NCBI GenBank assembly: GCA_029945445.1
Contig: JAQSCO010000057.1
Location: 108,985 to 172,984, forward strand
Reading direction: 5' to 3'
DNA length: 64,000 nucleotides
Source of the DNA: Lacunisphaera sp.
GTDB taxonomy: Bacteria > Verrucomicrobiota > Verrucomicrobiia > Opitutales > Opitutaceae
Below the pieces are notes generated by a model. It did no database searches, had not been told where the DNA came from, and worked only from the letters and a program-made list of their open reading frames with translations. Shown in pieces: positions 8,895 to 16,440 of the stretch; the stretch's first letter is position 1, and each line of letters begins with the position of its first letter. The translations under genes were made by a program, and so were the position numbers.

Positions 8895-9236
8895 TCAGCT
8901 GTCCACCGACAGCGGCCCCGCCGCGCCCGGCGCAGTTCCGTCCCCGGGCGTGAGCCGCGCCGGCCACTTCGCCGCCACCGCCACAATCTCGACATACACC
9001 GCCGCGCTGCCAGCCGCCGCCACGGCGTCGATCGCCCCGGCCACTTCCTTGAACGCCCGGCCCTCGGCCAAGACCGCCCCGGGGCCGACGCGGCACTGCA
9101 GCTCCCACAGGTCGAAGCCCGCCGGCAGCGGCTTCCGCCGCTCGCGCTTCGCATACTTGCGGATGTCGTGCTTGATGGCCTCGACCACGCGCTGGTCGTC
9201 CTTGGCCGGATCCTTGAGCGGAAAGATCTTCTTCAT
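8895..9236 (-). CDS. DUF6172 family protein
   Basis: A 113-residue protein starting MKKIFPLKDPAKDDQRVVEAIKHDIRKYAKRERRKPLP, the characteristic opening of DUF6172 proteins, which are small and of unknown function. The body (FDLWELQCRVG...VYVEIVA) keeps the family pattern; the last 25 residues are a Pro/Gly-rich extension. I placed the start at the ATG at 9236 because the 29 residues encoded further upstream do not resemble the family. Confidence 0.85.
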   Translation of the reverse strand: MKKIFPLKDPAKDDQRVVEAIKHDIRKYAKRERRKPLPAGFDLWELQCRVGPGAVLAEGRAFKEVAGAIDAVAAAGSAAVYVEIVAVAAKWPARLTPGDGTAPGAAGPLSVDS

Positions 9237-9359
9237 GAAACCATGAGAACACAAAGCCGGGCAGAAACAAAGTTCCGAGCAGCTTGATCGGTGCTTTGGC
9301 GCCTGAGGCGGGTTTCGCCCCATTTCAGCCGGGTCCCCCGGTGGCGTAAGCTAGCTCCC

Positions 9360-9554
9360 ATGCCCGCCGAGGAGTCTCCCCAGTCTGCGCCCGCCACCTT
9401 CATCGGCATCCAGGAGGGGTTCGGCGTGCGGCCCCCCGAAGAGCTCTACACCCTCCATACCCCGGTCGGGGAGCATCCCGTCGGTTCGACCGTCTCGCGT
9501 TCGACGCTCGAAAAGCACGGCTTCAGCGTTTTTCCCGGCAGCCCCGAGCGCTAG
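9360..9554 (+). CDS. Hypothetical small protein, 64 aa
   Basis: Reads MPAEESPQSAPATFIGIQEGFGVRPPEELYTLHTPVG and ends SRSTLEKHGFSVFPGSPER. It has no signal peptide, membrane segment or cysteines. The frame extends 23 codons further upstream, but that part is basic and looks non-coding, so the inner ATG is preferred. The gene converges with the PPK2 gene 12 bases away. The regular composition suggests a real gene, but no family is recognised. Confidence 0.55.
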   Translation: MPAEESPQSAPATFIGIQEGFGVRPPEELYTLHTPVGEHPVGSTVSRSTLEKHGFSVFPGSPER

Positions 9555-9566
9555 CCTTGGGCGCCC

Positions 9567-10367
9567 TCACTTTCCGATCCGCACGCGGCTCAGATACTCC
9601 GCCGGCTTGGGCCATTTGAGCTTCAGGGCATCGAGGGCGCGGGCCACCGCGCCCGCCACGACATGGTCGCGATACCAGTTGCGGTCAGCGGGCACGAGAT
9701 GCCAGCGGGCCGCCGGGTGGCTCGTGGCGTTGAGCATGTCCTCGTAGGCGACGATGTAGTCATCCCAGCGCTGCCGGGTCGCCAGGTCGGCGTGCGAGAA
9801 CTTCCAGTTCTTCTCCGGGTTTGCCAGCCGCTCCCGGAACCGGACGGCCTGCTCCCGCCGGCTGATGTGCAGGTAGAATTTCAGCACGAGCACCTTGTTC
9901 GCCACCAGCATGCGCTCGAAGTCCACGATCTGCCCGTAGCGGCGGCGCCAGGTCTTTTCCGGCACCAACCCGAGCACGCGCTCGGCCAGCACCGCCTCGT
10001 AGTGGGAGCGGTTGAACACGCCGATGTTGCCGTGCCGCGGCACCGCGTGGTGGATCCGCCAGAGAAAGTCGTGGGCGCTTTCCTCGGCGGAAGGCACCTT
10101 GAAGTTCGCCGTCTCGACGCCGGCCGGGTTGACGCGGTGCAGCACGGTGCGGATCGCGCCGTCCTTGCCGCTGGCGTCCATGCCCTGGAAGATCAGCAGC
10201 ACGGCGTGGTGCCCGTTCGCGTAGAGCAACTGCTGCAGGTCGCCGATGTGCCGGCCCCGCTGGTCGGTCTTCTTCCGGGTCTGCTCCTTGTCCCGCCCGC
10301 CGCAATAATCGGGGGCGAAATCCTTCAGCCGGATCCGGCCCGTGATGATGACGCGCTGCTTTTTCAT
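9567..10367 (-). CDS. Polyphosphate kinase 2 family phosphotransferase
   Basis: This 266-residue cytoplasmic enzyme moves phosphate between polyphosphate and nucleotides. Walker A is at residues 62-69 in FQGMDASGKDGAI, and the second nucleotide-site motif is FNRSHYEAVLAERVLG. The lid-region arginines lie in the segment HISRREQAVRFRERL. The sequence order (N-terminal basic segment, GMDASGKD, NPAGVETANFKVPS) fits single-domain PPK2 proteins of the polyphosphate:AMP/ADP type. Which nucleotide is used cannot be told from these motifs alone. It is flanked by small stress-type genes. Confidence 0.93.
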   Translation of the reverse strand: MKKQRVIITGRIRLKDFAPDYCGGRDKEQTRKKTDQRGRHIGDLQQLLYANGHHAVLLIFQGMDASGKDGAIRTVLHRVNPAGVETANFKVPSAEESAHDFLWRIHHAVPRHGNIGVFNRSHYEAVLAERVLGLVPEKTWRRRYGQIVDFERMLVANKVLVLKFYLHISRREQAVRFRERLANPEKNWKFSHADLATRQRWDDYIVAYEDMLNATSHPAARWHLVPADRNWYRDHVVAGAVARALDALKLKWPKPAEYLSRVRIGK

Positions 10368-10383
10368 GCGGCGAAACCCGGCT

Positions 10384-10539
10384 TCAGGGTTTCTTGAGGG
10401 TGAAGCCGAAGCGCTGCAGCAGGAGCGCGGTGCCCGCGATCAGGGCGAGGAGCCCGATCACCCAGCTGGGGAGCGCAACCCCGAAAAGGATGTTGAGACC
10501 GAAAACGATGAGGAAGATGGCGAGGAAAAGCTGGGGCAT
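10384..10539 (-). CDS. Small membrane protein, 51 aa
   Basis: Translation gives MPQLFLAIFLIVFGLNILFG, then a second hydrophobic stretch (SWVIGLLALIAGTALLLQRFG) and a short basic tail (FTLKKP). Two membrane helices joined by a short turn fill the whole protein. The stop is 16 bases from the PPK2 start. It lacks an obvious ribosome-binding site. Its length equals that of two other tiny membrane proteins nearby (10639-10794 and 13872-14027). Confidence 0.6.
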   Translation of the reverse strand: MPQLFLAIFLIVFGLNILFGVALPSWVIGLLALIAGTALLLQRFGFTLKKP

Positions 10540-10638
10540 GGGGCGGCGGAAGTGGAAGGTGGCGAGTCCGGAGTTGAGGGAGGTGGAGGGAGCGCAGGAT
10601 GAATGCGGCGGAAAAACCAGCCCGGTTTGGACCTCAAC

Positions 10639-10794
10639 TTATAGCTTATCCGCCAGTACGAGCACGAGGAGGACGACGACCACGACGCCCAAACCGCCGC
10701 TCGGGCCATAGCCCCAACCGCGGCTGTGTGGCCACGCCGGAATGGAGCCGACCAGCATCAGGACGAGCAGAACCAGCAGAATGGTGCCTAACAT
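10639..10794 (-). CDS. DUF3309 family small membrane protein
   Basis: A 51-residue protein: MLGTILLVLLVLMLVGSIPAW, then the family hallmark PHSRGWGYGPSGGLG and a second hydrophobic helix ending in LADKL. AAGGA lies six bases before the ATG, supporting this start over a longer frame. DUF3309 proteins are common small inner-membrane proteins of unknown function in soil and freshwater bacteria. Confidence 0.8.
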   Translation of the reverse strand: MLGTILLVLLVLMLVGSIPAWPHSRGWGYGPSGGLGVVVVVLLVLVLADKL

Positions 10795-10897
10795 GATGTT
10801 CCTTTCATGGCGCCAGAGTAACCGCCCCAGCGCCCGGGCTCCATGGGGTGATGGCCTACTAGGCGTGGACCGCCGCAAGCGCTAGGCTTACCCGATC

Positions 10898-11056
10898 ATG
10901 AAAACTCTTCACGTCAAACAGACGAATCTCCGCCTTCTCACCGTCCTCGCTCTCGTGCTCGGCGCCCTCGCCTACTCCGGCTGCCAGACCATGAAGGGCG
11001 CGGGCAAGGACATCGAGAACGCCGGCGAACACATCCAGGACGCCGCCAAGAAGTAG
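10898..11056 (+). CDS. Entericidin-like lipoprotein
   Basis: A 52-residue protein with a signal peptide ending in the lipobox AYSGC (Cys29), followed by the entericidin pattern TMKGAGKDIENAGEHIQDAAKK. It would be lipid-anchored in the envelope. Entericidin A/B family members are stress-induced small lipoproteins, sometimes forming antidote/toxin pairs; only one copy is seen here. It is divergent from the DUF3309 gene, about 100 bases away. Confidence 0.8.
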   Translation: MKTLHVKQTNLRLLTVLALVLGALAYSGCQTMKGAGKDIENAGEHIQDAAKK

Positions 11057-11174
11057 ACGCCACGAGCCCCGCCGCTTCTCCCGGGAAGCACCACGGTGAA
11101 CGGAGCGGTTTTTCCGTTTTCCCTGTCGGCTCCTGTGCGCCTCGGGTTTCAGTTTTCAACATTCAGGTTTTCTT

Positions 11175-11576
11175 ATGACCACTCCCACCCACGACGAAAT
11201 ATCCAAGCGCGCCTTCCAGCTCTGGCATGAATACGGCAGCCCGGCCGGCCGCGAGAACGAGACCTGGCTCTCGGCCGAACGCCAGCTCACCGCGAAGGCG
11301 GCTGAGACCACCGCCACGCTCGCAACCCATGCGGCCCACGACGCCCAGCACGAATCCCAGGCCGCCGCCCGGGCCGAGCGGGTCGTGACTGCAACCGCCG
11401 CCAAGGACATGGCCGACGAACATCCCCTTTCCCCGGCCGTGCCGGACCAGAAGGCCCTCAACACTGCGCAGCAGAAGCACGCCGCCCGCGCGCCGCAGGT
11501 CCCGCACCACACCGGGCCTCAGTCCAAACCCGTTGAATCCGGCAAGCCGGTATGGAACAAGCCCCACTCATCCTAG
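11175..11576 (+). CDS. DUF2934 domain protein
   Basis: The first 45 residues (HDEISKRAFQLWHEYGSPAGRENETWLSAERQL) carry the DUF2934 pattern of a short helical domain with W and G anchors. The rest (~90 residues) is low-complexity, rich in Ala, His, Gln and Thr, and probably disordered. There is no signal peptide. DUF2934 proteins are small and of unknown function. Confidence 0.75.
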   Translation: MTTPTHDEISKRAFQLWHEYGSPAGRENETWLSAERQLTAKAAETTATLATHAAHDAQHESQAAARAERVVTATAAKDMADEHPLSPAVPDQKALNTAQQKHAARAPQVPHHTGPQSKPVESGKPVWNKPHSS

Positions 11577-11594
11577 GCGCCGCGCGGCCGTGGC

Positions 11595-11611
11595 CCGGCG
11601 CCTCGCGCCGG
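11595..11611 (+). terminator. GC-rich hairpin after DUF2934 gene
   Basis: CCGGCGC/GCGCCGG perfect 7-bp stem with a CTC loop, 19 bases past the stop. No T tract follows, so it may only be a structural barrier. Confidence 0.35.
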
Positions 11612-11709
11612 CGCCCGGCCGGCAATCTCAGCCGGTGGCGCAGTGCTGAATTCTCGCTGCGGGCTGGTCGGCTGTGGCGGCCACGGCCCGTCAGCCTGAC
11701 CAAGGCCGG

Positions 11710-12948
11710 ATGACGCCCGCCTCCGAACCGGTGGCTGATCCCACGCGCGCGGCGGTCCGGGTCGTGCGGTTCGAACTTTCCCCCTCGACGATGCTTACGG
11801 TCGGGCTCGTCGCCCTGTCGTTGTGGCTGCTGGTGCGGCTCATGCCGGTGCTGCTGGTGCTGGTGGCGGCGCTGATGCTCGTGGGCATGCTGAACCCGCT
11901 GGTTGCCGGGCTGGAAAGGCGCCGGTTCCGGCGCGGCCTGGCCATTGGCCTCGTGTTCGGCATCAGCATCGGCCTGACGGCGCTCGGGCTCTTTCTCACG
12001 CTGCCTACCCTGATCGCCCAGCTGCACTCCCTCATTGACCATGAGCCGGAGATCCGCAACCGGCTGGTGGGCTACTTGGACGGCTCGACGTTGACGCGAC
12101 CGCTGGCGGACTGGCTGAGCAACATGCAATATGGCGAAGTGCTCCGGAATTCACCGGCGCGACTGCTGACCGTGTCGTTGCGGGCGATCGAGATCGTCGC
12201 GTATGGCGTGGCGGCGGTTTTTCTCGCGCTCTACATCATGATCGACCGCGACCGGCTGCGCGGGGCGTTGTTCGCCGTGGTGCCGCGCCGGCACCACATC
12301 CGATTTTCGCGCGTGCTGCTGAACCTCGAGACCATCGTCGGCGGCTACATCCGCGGACAAGTGATCACGTGCGTCCTCATCGCGGTGTTCATGCTCGCCG
12401 TGTTGCTGGTGTGCCATGTGCCGAACGCGCTCGCGCTGGCGGTCTTCGGCGGCGTGATGGACGTGCTGCCCTACATCGGAGCCCTGCTCACGATCGTGCC
12501 CGCGGTGCTGGCGGCCTACGTGGTGGGGCCGGGCCCGGCCGCGCTCGTTTTTGTCCTGCTGCTGCTGTATGAGGAATTCGAGAGCCGGGTGCTGGTGCCG
12601 GTGGTTTACGGCCGGGCGCTGCGGCTGCCGTCCTCGGTCGTGTTCTTTTCGCTGCTGGCGGGCGGCGTGCTGGCGGGGGTCGTGGGCGCGCTGCTGGCGC
12701 TGCCGATCGCGGCGGCCGTGCTGATGCTGCTCGAGGAACTGCGGGTCGACCTTCCCGGCGAGACGGAGCAGGCCGCGGACCGGGCGGTGCGCCGGGAGGA
12801 CGAGCGCGAGGAACGGGAATACGAAAAGCGGACGGTGGCGGCCTCGACCGAGGACGCGTCGGCCATCGCCGTCGAGATCTCCCGCGAGCGCAAGGAGTCG
12901 GAGGACGCGGCCGAGGCGAAGGACCGCCAGACGGAAAACACGAAGTAG
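11710..12948 (+). CDS. AI-2E family transporter (PerM/TqsA-like)
   Basis: This inner-membrane protein has about eight membrane segments arranged as in the AI-2E exporter family: a pair near the N terminus (LTVGLVALSLWLLVRLMPVL), a long amphipathic central part, and a C-terminal helical bundle containing GGVMDVLPYIGALLTIVPAV. The last ~60 residues are highly charged (Glu/Arg/Lys-rich) and cytoplasmic. The substrate is unknown; the family name should not be taken as proof of quorum-signal export. I prefer the ATG at 11710 (412 aa) to a GTG 12 codons upstream. Confidence 0.92.
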   Translation: MTPASEPVADPTRAAVRVVRFELSPSTMLTVGLVALSLWLLVRLMPVLLVLVAALMLVGMLNPLVAGLERRRFRRGLAIGLVFGISIGLTALGLFLTLPTLIAQLHSLIDHEPEIRNRLVGYLDGSTLTRPLADWLSNMQYGEVLRNSPARLLTVSLRAIEIVAYGVAAVFLALYIMIDRDRLRGALFAVVPRRHHIRFSRVLLNLETIVGGYIRGQVITCVLIAVFMLAVLLVCHVPNALALAVFGGVMDVLPYIGALLTIVPAVLAAYVVGPGPAALVFVLLLLYEEFESRVLVPVVYGRALRLPSSVVFFSLLAGGVLAGVVGALLALPIAAAVLMLLEELRVDLPGETEQAADRAVRREDEREEREYEKRTVAASTEDASAIAVEISRERKESEDAAEAKDRQTENTK

Positions 12949-13035
12949 CCCTCACCGGTTTTGCGGTTTTGCGGCTTTGCTTCTTTGTGTGAAGAATCTG
13001 GCATCCTGCCCTTACTCCGGTAATCCTCACCAACC

Positions 13036-13692
13036 ATGCCGCAAGATCCCCATGCGACGTTCGACCAGACCGTCCTCGAGATGATCGAGCACAGCCCCGT
13101 CGGCGCCGTGCCTTTCACCCCCACCTACCAGGACGCGCTCAAGCGCCTCTACGCCTCGCACCAGGTCTACGCCTCGGCCGACTTCAAGGACGGCCACGTC
13201 ACCGTCCGCTCGTTGGCCAAACGGCCGCTCTTCCACGCCGCGAACGTCGACGCCCTGGTCGCCGGCTCCGCCGAGGCGGCGGCGCTGGAGTCCAATTCCG
13301 GCATTTTCGACCGCTATCTCTCCCATTTGCCTGACGCGCTGCGCGCGAAGGCTGAGGCTCACCGGCTCAAGGTCGTCGGCCGCCCGCTCCACCACCGCAA
13401 GCATGGCGCGGCCACGCCCGCGGTCCACGATCCGGTGCACAGCCTGTTCCTGGTGCCTGGCACGGGCCCGCACCACGGGCTGCCCGGCAATTACCTCTAC
13501 GGCTCGCTCTTCGAAATCGCCCACCAAGGCGCGCCCGCCACGTGGGCCATCCAGCTCCACGACACCGACGACGGCGCGTCGACCTACGACGCCGCCACGC
13601 TGGCCGGGGCTTTGGAGAAATTGCAGGAAGTCTTCGCCAGCGCCCCGTTCCACCTGAGCGAACTCGCGGCGCTCGGGTTCAAGGCGAACTGA
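13036..13692 (+). CDS. Hypothetical protein, 218 aa
   Basis: A soluble alpha/beta-looking protein with no signal peptide. It starts MPQDPHATFDQTVLEMIEHSPVG, has a His-rich segment (GRPLHHRKHGAATPAVHDPVH) around residues 115-135 and a PGTGPHHGLPGNYLYGSLFEI stretch that could be a ligand site. I do not recognise the family. Its last 14 bases overlap a small lipoprotein gene on the other strand. Confidence 0.75.
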   Translation: MPQDPHATFDQTVLEMIEHSPVGAVPFTPTYQDALKRLYASHQVYASADFKDGHVTVRSLAKRPLFHAANVDALVAGSAEAAALESNSGIFDRYLSHLPDALRAKAEAHRLKVVGRPLHHRKHGAATPAVHDPVHSLFLVPGTGPHHGLPGNYLYGSLFEIAHQGAPATWAIQLHDTDDGASTYDAATLAGALEKLQEVFASAPFHLSELAALGFKAN

Positions 13693-13840
13693 GCGGAGAA
13701 CGCGCGGTCTGGATCTGTGCCGCGGACGGGCTCTTGGACTGGCTCGTCCACAGCGGGGAGTTCGCGCAACCCGCCAGCAACGCGGCCAGCCCGAGAAGCA
13801 GGGCGACCCGGCGGAAGGTGCGGTGGAGATCAGCGCTCAT
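13679..13840 (-). CDS. Small putative lipoprotein, 53 aa
   Basis: From the ATG at 13840 the product has a basic N terminus, a hydrophobic core and a lipobox (LAALLAGC, Cys25), then a Ser/Pro-rich tail of ~28 residues. The lipobox makes it credible despite its size and the 3' overlap with the convergent gene. The function is unknown. Confidence 0.5.
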   Translation of the reverse strand: MSADLHRTFRRVALLLGLAALLAGCANSPLWTSQSKSPSAAQIQTARSPLSSP

Positions 13841-13871
13841 CGAGTAATCTTCGTGGGCCACGGTGTTTCCA

Positions 13872-14027
13872 TTACTTCTTCGCGCTGAAGCCGCCCATCA
13901 GGTAAATGACGATGCAGATTACCAGGATCAGGCCCACGCTGCCGCCGCCAATCGCCGGCCCGCCGATGTAGAAACCGCCGCCACCGAAAAGCAGGAGCAA
14001 GACAATGATGAGCAGCAGTAAGTTCAT
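13872..14027 (-). CDS. Small membrane protein, 51 aa
   Basis: Translation: MNLLLLIIVLLLLFGGGGFY, a Gly-rich turn (IGGPAIGGGSVG), then LILVICIVIYLMGGFSAKK. Two membrane helices separated by a glycine-rich linker resemble the DUF3309-type layout seen at 10639-10794, but the PHSRGWGYGPSGG signature is replaced. No ribosome-binding site stands out. Confidence 0.6.
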   Translation of the reverse strand: MNLLLLIIVLLLLFGGGGFYIGGPAIGGGSVGLILVICIVIYLMGGFSAKK

Positions 14028-14125
14028 GGCCGCAGGTTAGCAGCCCATGACCCCTGCTCCAATGGGGCGTTCACCTAACCTGCGCGCCATTCCCTCAACC
14101 CGCCAAGGAAGGGGCGGCCTGGCGA

Positions 14126-14728
14126 CTAGTGCCGCCAGCCGCCGTGGTGACCGCCGTGATAGCCGCCGTGGCCGCCGGTCACCCAGCCGATGCCCACGCC
14201 GAGGACCAGGGGGCCCCAGAAATTGTCGACGGGATCGTAATAACGATAGCGCGGCGCGTAGTAGACCGGCGCGGGCTCGTAGGAAATCACGGTGTAGGTT
14301 GGCGGCGCCGGCCTAACCGCCGGCGCGGCCGTGGAAGGCGTCACCGCGGCTGGTTCGTCCTGCGTGCTGGCCGTGGCGAGGGTTGTGTAGCCAAAGGTGT
14401 CGGTGCGGCCGTCAGCGTATTTGTAGACCACGACGACGCTGTCGTCCGTGCGGTCGATACGCGTGATGGTCGTGCCTTGGGCCTTGGCTTCCTTGATCAG
14501 TGCCGCGGGCGTGGGCAGCAGGTCGAGATAGACCAGGTGATTGACCGGTGGGAGCGCGCCGGCGGCCACGACGCCTGGCTCCGTTGCGGCCGGCTTGTCT
14601 TCGGCCCGGGCCAAGGGTGTCGCAAGGAAGGCGAGCAAGGTGACGATGGCCGTCAGGGCCAAGGCGACGCGCCGGGGGCTAAAAATATTTGCCCGCGGGG
14701 CGACGGAAACAAGGGAGGAGGATTTCAT
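14126..14728 (-). CDS. Secreted protein with Gly/His-rich C terminus, 200 aa
   Basis: The start at 14728 gives a basic N region and a signal helix (VALALTAIVTLLAFLATPLARA) with cleavage after about residue 42. The mature part has a domain containing VNHLVYLDLLPTPAALIKEAKAQGTTI and YKYADGRTDTFGYTTL, then a Tyr/Pro segment (YEPAPVYYAPRYRYYDPVDNFWGP) and a tail GGHGGYHGGHHGGWRH that could bind metal. Similar tails occur in small periplasmic proteins of unknown role. The frame continues upstream into a tRNA gene, which rules out a longer start. Confidence 0.75.
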   Translation of the reverse strand: MKSSSLVSVAPRANIFSPRRVALALTAIVTLLAFLATPLARAEDKPAATEPGVVAAGALPPVNHLVYLDLLPTPAALIKEAKAQGTTITRIDRTDDSVVVVYKYADGRTDTFGYTTLATASTQDEPAAVTPSTAAPAVRPAPPTYTVISYEPAPVYYAPRYRYYDPVDNFWGPLVLGVGIGWVTGGHGGYHGGHHGGWRH

Positions 14729-14805
14729 GGCGGGAGCTGGGTTGGCTTTACTGGTTTTGACCATACACCAGAAAGTTTGTGCCGTCAAAATCCCCAGCGG
14801 AAACG

Positions 14806-14881
<76 letters not shown>

Positions 14882-14993
14882 AGACCAACCCGTTCATTGT
14901 GAACCGGGAATGACGGGGTGAGTCAACTGGGTTGAGCAGCCGGCGGGCCGGCGGCAGCCACGCAGCTTGAACCTTAACGCTTGCTCCCTGCGC

Positions 14994-15446
14994 CTATTCA
15001 ATCTGCGGCGCCGGGATGCCGAGGGCGTCGGCGAGGTCCATCAAATGTTCCTGTTCCTGCGCGATGATCTTGCGGAGCACCTCGCTGAGCGCATATTCGC
15101 CCATGGCCTCGGCCTGCAGGATGCGCTCGCGGTAATGGCCGATGGTCTCCTGCTCGTTCCGCAGGTCGAAGCGGAGCATGTCCGTGGGCTTGTCCGACAT
15201 GCGGACCTTGGCGGGCACCGTGACGGGCGTGCCGTTGAAATAATCGATCTGCTTCGCGATGGCGATCGCGTGGCTGAGTTCCTCGGCGGCATGGACCTCG
15301 AGTTCGCCGGCGATGGCGGTAAAGGCGGCGCCGCGCATCGTCTGGCTGTAGACGGTGTAGGCGATAATGGCCTGGTATTCGCGGGCGAGGTCCTCGTTGA
15401 GGAGCGCGACCATGCGCTGGCGGGTGATTTTGTATTTGGTGCTCAT
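14994..15446 (-). CDS. Ferritin-like / bacterioferritin-type protein
   Basis: A 150-residue four-helix-bundle protein with candidate di-iron ligands in each helix: NEDLAREYQAI, VHAAEELSHA, NEQETIGHYRERI and IIAQEQEHLMDLADAL. The EExxH pattern and the C-terminal QEQEH motif fit ferritin-like carboxylate di-iron proteins that store iron or detoxify peroxide. It lies among envelope and stress genes. Which ferritin subgroup it belongs to is not certain. Confidence 0.9.
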   Translation of the reverse strand: MSTKYKITRQRMVALLNEDLAREYQAIIAYTVYSQTMRGAAFTAIAGELEVHAAEELSHAIAIAKQIDYFNGTPVTVPAKVRMSDKPTDMLRFDLRNEQETIGHYRERILQAEAMGEYALSEVLRKIIAQEQEHLMDLADALGIPAPQIE

Positions 15447-15495
15447 AAGAAACGGGGCGGGAATGCGGAGGGCTTAAACCGTGAATGCCGGGCGC

Positions 15496-15765
15496 TCACG
15501 GCCGCCCGCGCACGGCGGATGCTGGGCGCGATGCGGACCGTATCGTAGCCGCGCGGGCGGTGCATCCCGGGGCCGTCGTTATACCTGCGGTCATGGCCGT
15601 GGCCGCGGTGCGGTTGAGCGGGGAAAACGACGCCGCACGGACCGGGATCGGCACCGCGAGGCCCAGCAGGGTGGCGAGGGTGAACAGGATCGCCGCCCAG
15701 GCGGCGAAACGGTAGAGGTGGGAGGAAACCTGCCTGGCGGGGTTGGACTGGTCGGCGGCGGCCAT
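15496..15765 (-). CDS. Hypothetical protein with one membrane segment, 89 aa
   Basis: The start MAAADQSNPARQVSSHLYRFAA leads into one hydrophobic helix (AWAAILFTLATLLGLAVPI), then a low-complexity Ala/Thr/Arg tail of 45 residues that looks poorly conserved. It begins eight bases after the lipoprotein stop upstream, which supports co-transcription. The tail makes its coding status uncertain. Confidence 0.45.
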   Translation of the reverse strand: MAAADQSNPARQVSSHLYRFAAWAAILFTLATLLGLAVPIPVRAASFSPLNRTAATAMTAGITTAPGCTARAATIRSASRPASAVRGRP

Positions 15766-15773
15766 CGTGGATT

Positions 15774-16250
15774 TCAGTTTTTGCTTTCCCGCACCTTGGT
15801 GAGGGCGCCGGCGAAATTCTGCCAGCAGTTGACGAGGGCCGACTTGACCGAGTCCCAGGTGTCGGCGGACACATTGTCGAGCGCGTGAGCCTGGGTCTTG
15901 AAATCCGCGGCGGCCTTGGTGAGGTTCTCCATGGCGGTGCGGCGGGCCGGGGTGACCAGCATCGAGTTGTAGCCCATGTTCAATTTGGTGACCACCGCAT
16001 CGCTTTGGGCGGTGAGTTCATTGACGAACCCTTTGAACTCGGCGCGCTGCTCGAAGGTGTAGGCCTTCAGCTTGTCGGACGTCTCGGTGGAGGTGGGTGC
16101 CGGGGTGGCGGGCGGGACCGGCGCCGGGGCTTGCACCGGGGCAACGACGACCGGCAGGGTGGCGTCCGGTTGGGCCGGGGCGGCCTTGCTGCAGGCGACG
16201 ACGGCCAGGATAGCGGCGGAAAGAAAAAACGCGAGGCGGAGGGTCTTCAT
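15774..16250 (-). CDS. Putative lipoprotein, 158 aa
   Basis: A signal peptide ends in AVVAC (lipobox Cys20), followed by a Pro/Ala/Val-rich linker (residues ~24-55) and a helical domain beginning DKLKAYTFEQRAEFKGFVNELTAQ. The domain has the heptad-like spacing of a helical bundle. It would sit in the periplasm, lipid-anchored. No family is recognised. Confidence 0.75.
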   Translation of the reverse strand: MKTLRLAFFLSAAILAVVACSKAAPAQPDATLPVVVAPVQAPAPVPPATPAPTSTETSDKLKAYTFEQRAEFKGFVNELTAQSDAVVTKLNMGYNSMLVTPARRTAMENLTKAAADFKTQAHALDNVSADTWDSVKSALVNCWQNFAGALTKVRESKN

Positions 16251-16382
16251 GACGGGGATGGGCTGGGGGGGGTGCGGTGAATGGTTTCATCCACCATTGC
16301 CCTACAGGGTAGCCCAACCCGCCACCCCGCCGATATGGGGCGAAACCCGAACGGGGAGCGCACCCGGCGCTCGCGATTTGCG

Positions 16383-16415
16383 TAAATAAAAAAGCCGGCC
16401 CGCGCGGACCGGCTT
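16383..16415 (-). terminator. Rho-independent terminator of the phosphofructokinase gene
   Basis: On the minus strand, AAGCCGG pairs with CCGGCTT around a GC-rich loop and is followed by TTTTTATTTA. It starts 25 bases past the phosphofructokinase stop, a textbook arrangement. Confidence 0.85.
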
Positions 16416-16440
16416 GTAAACTTGGCCAGCGGCCTGACGC

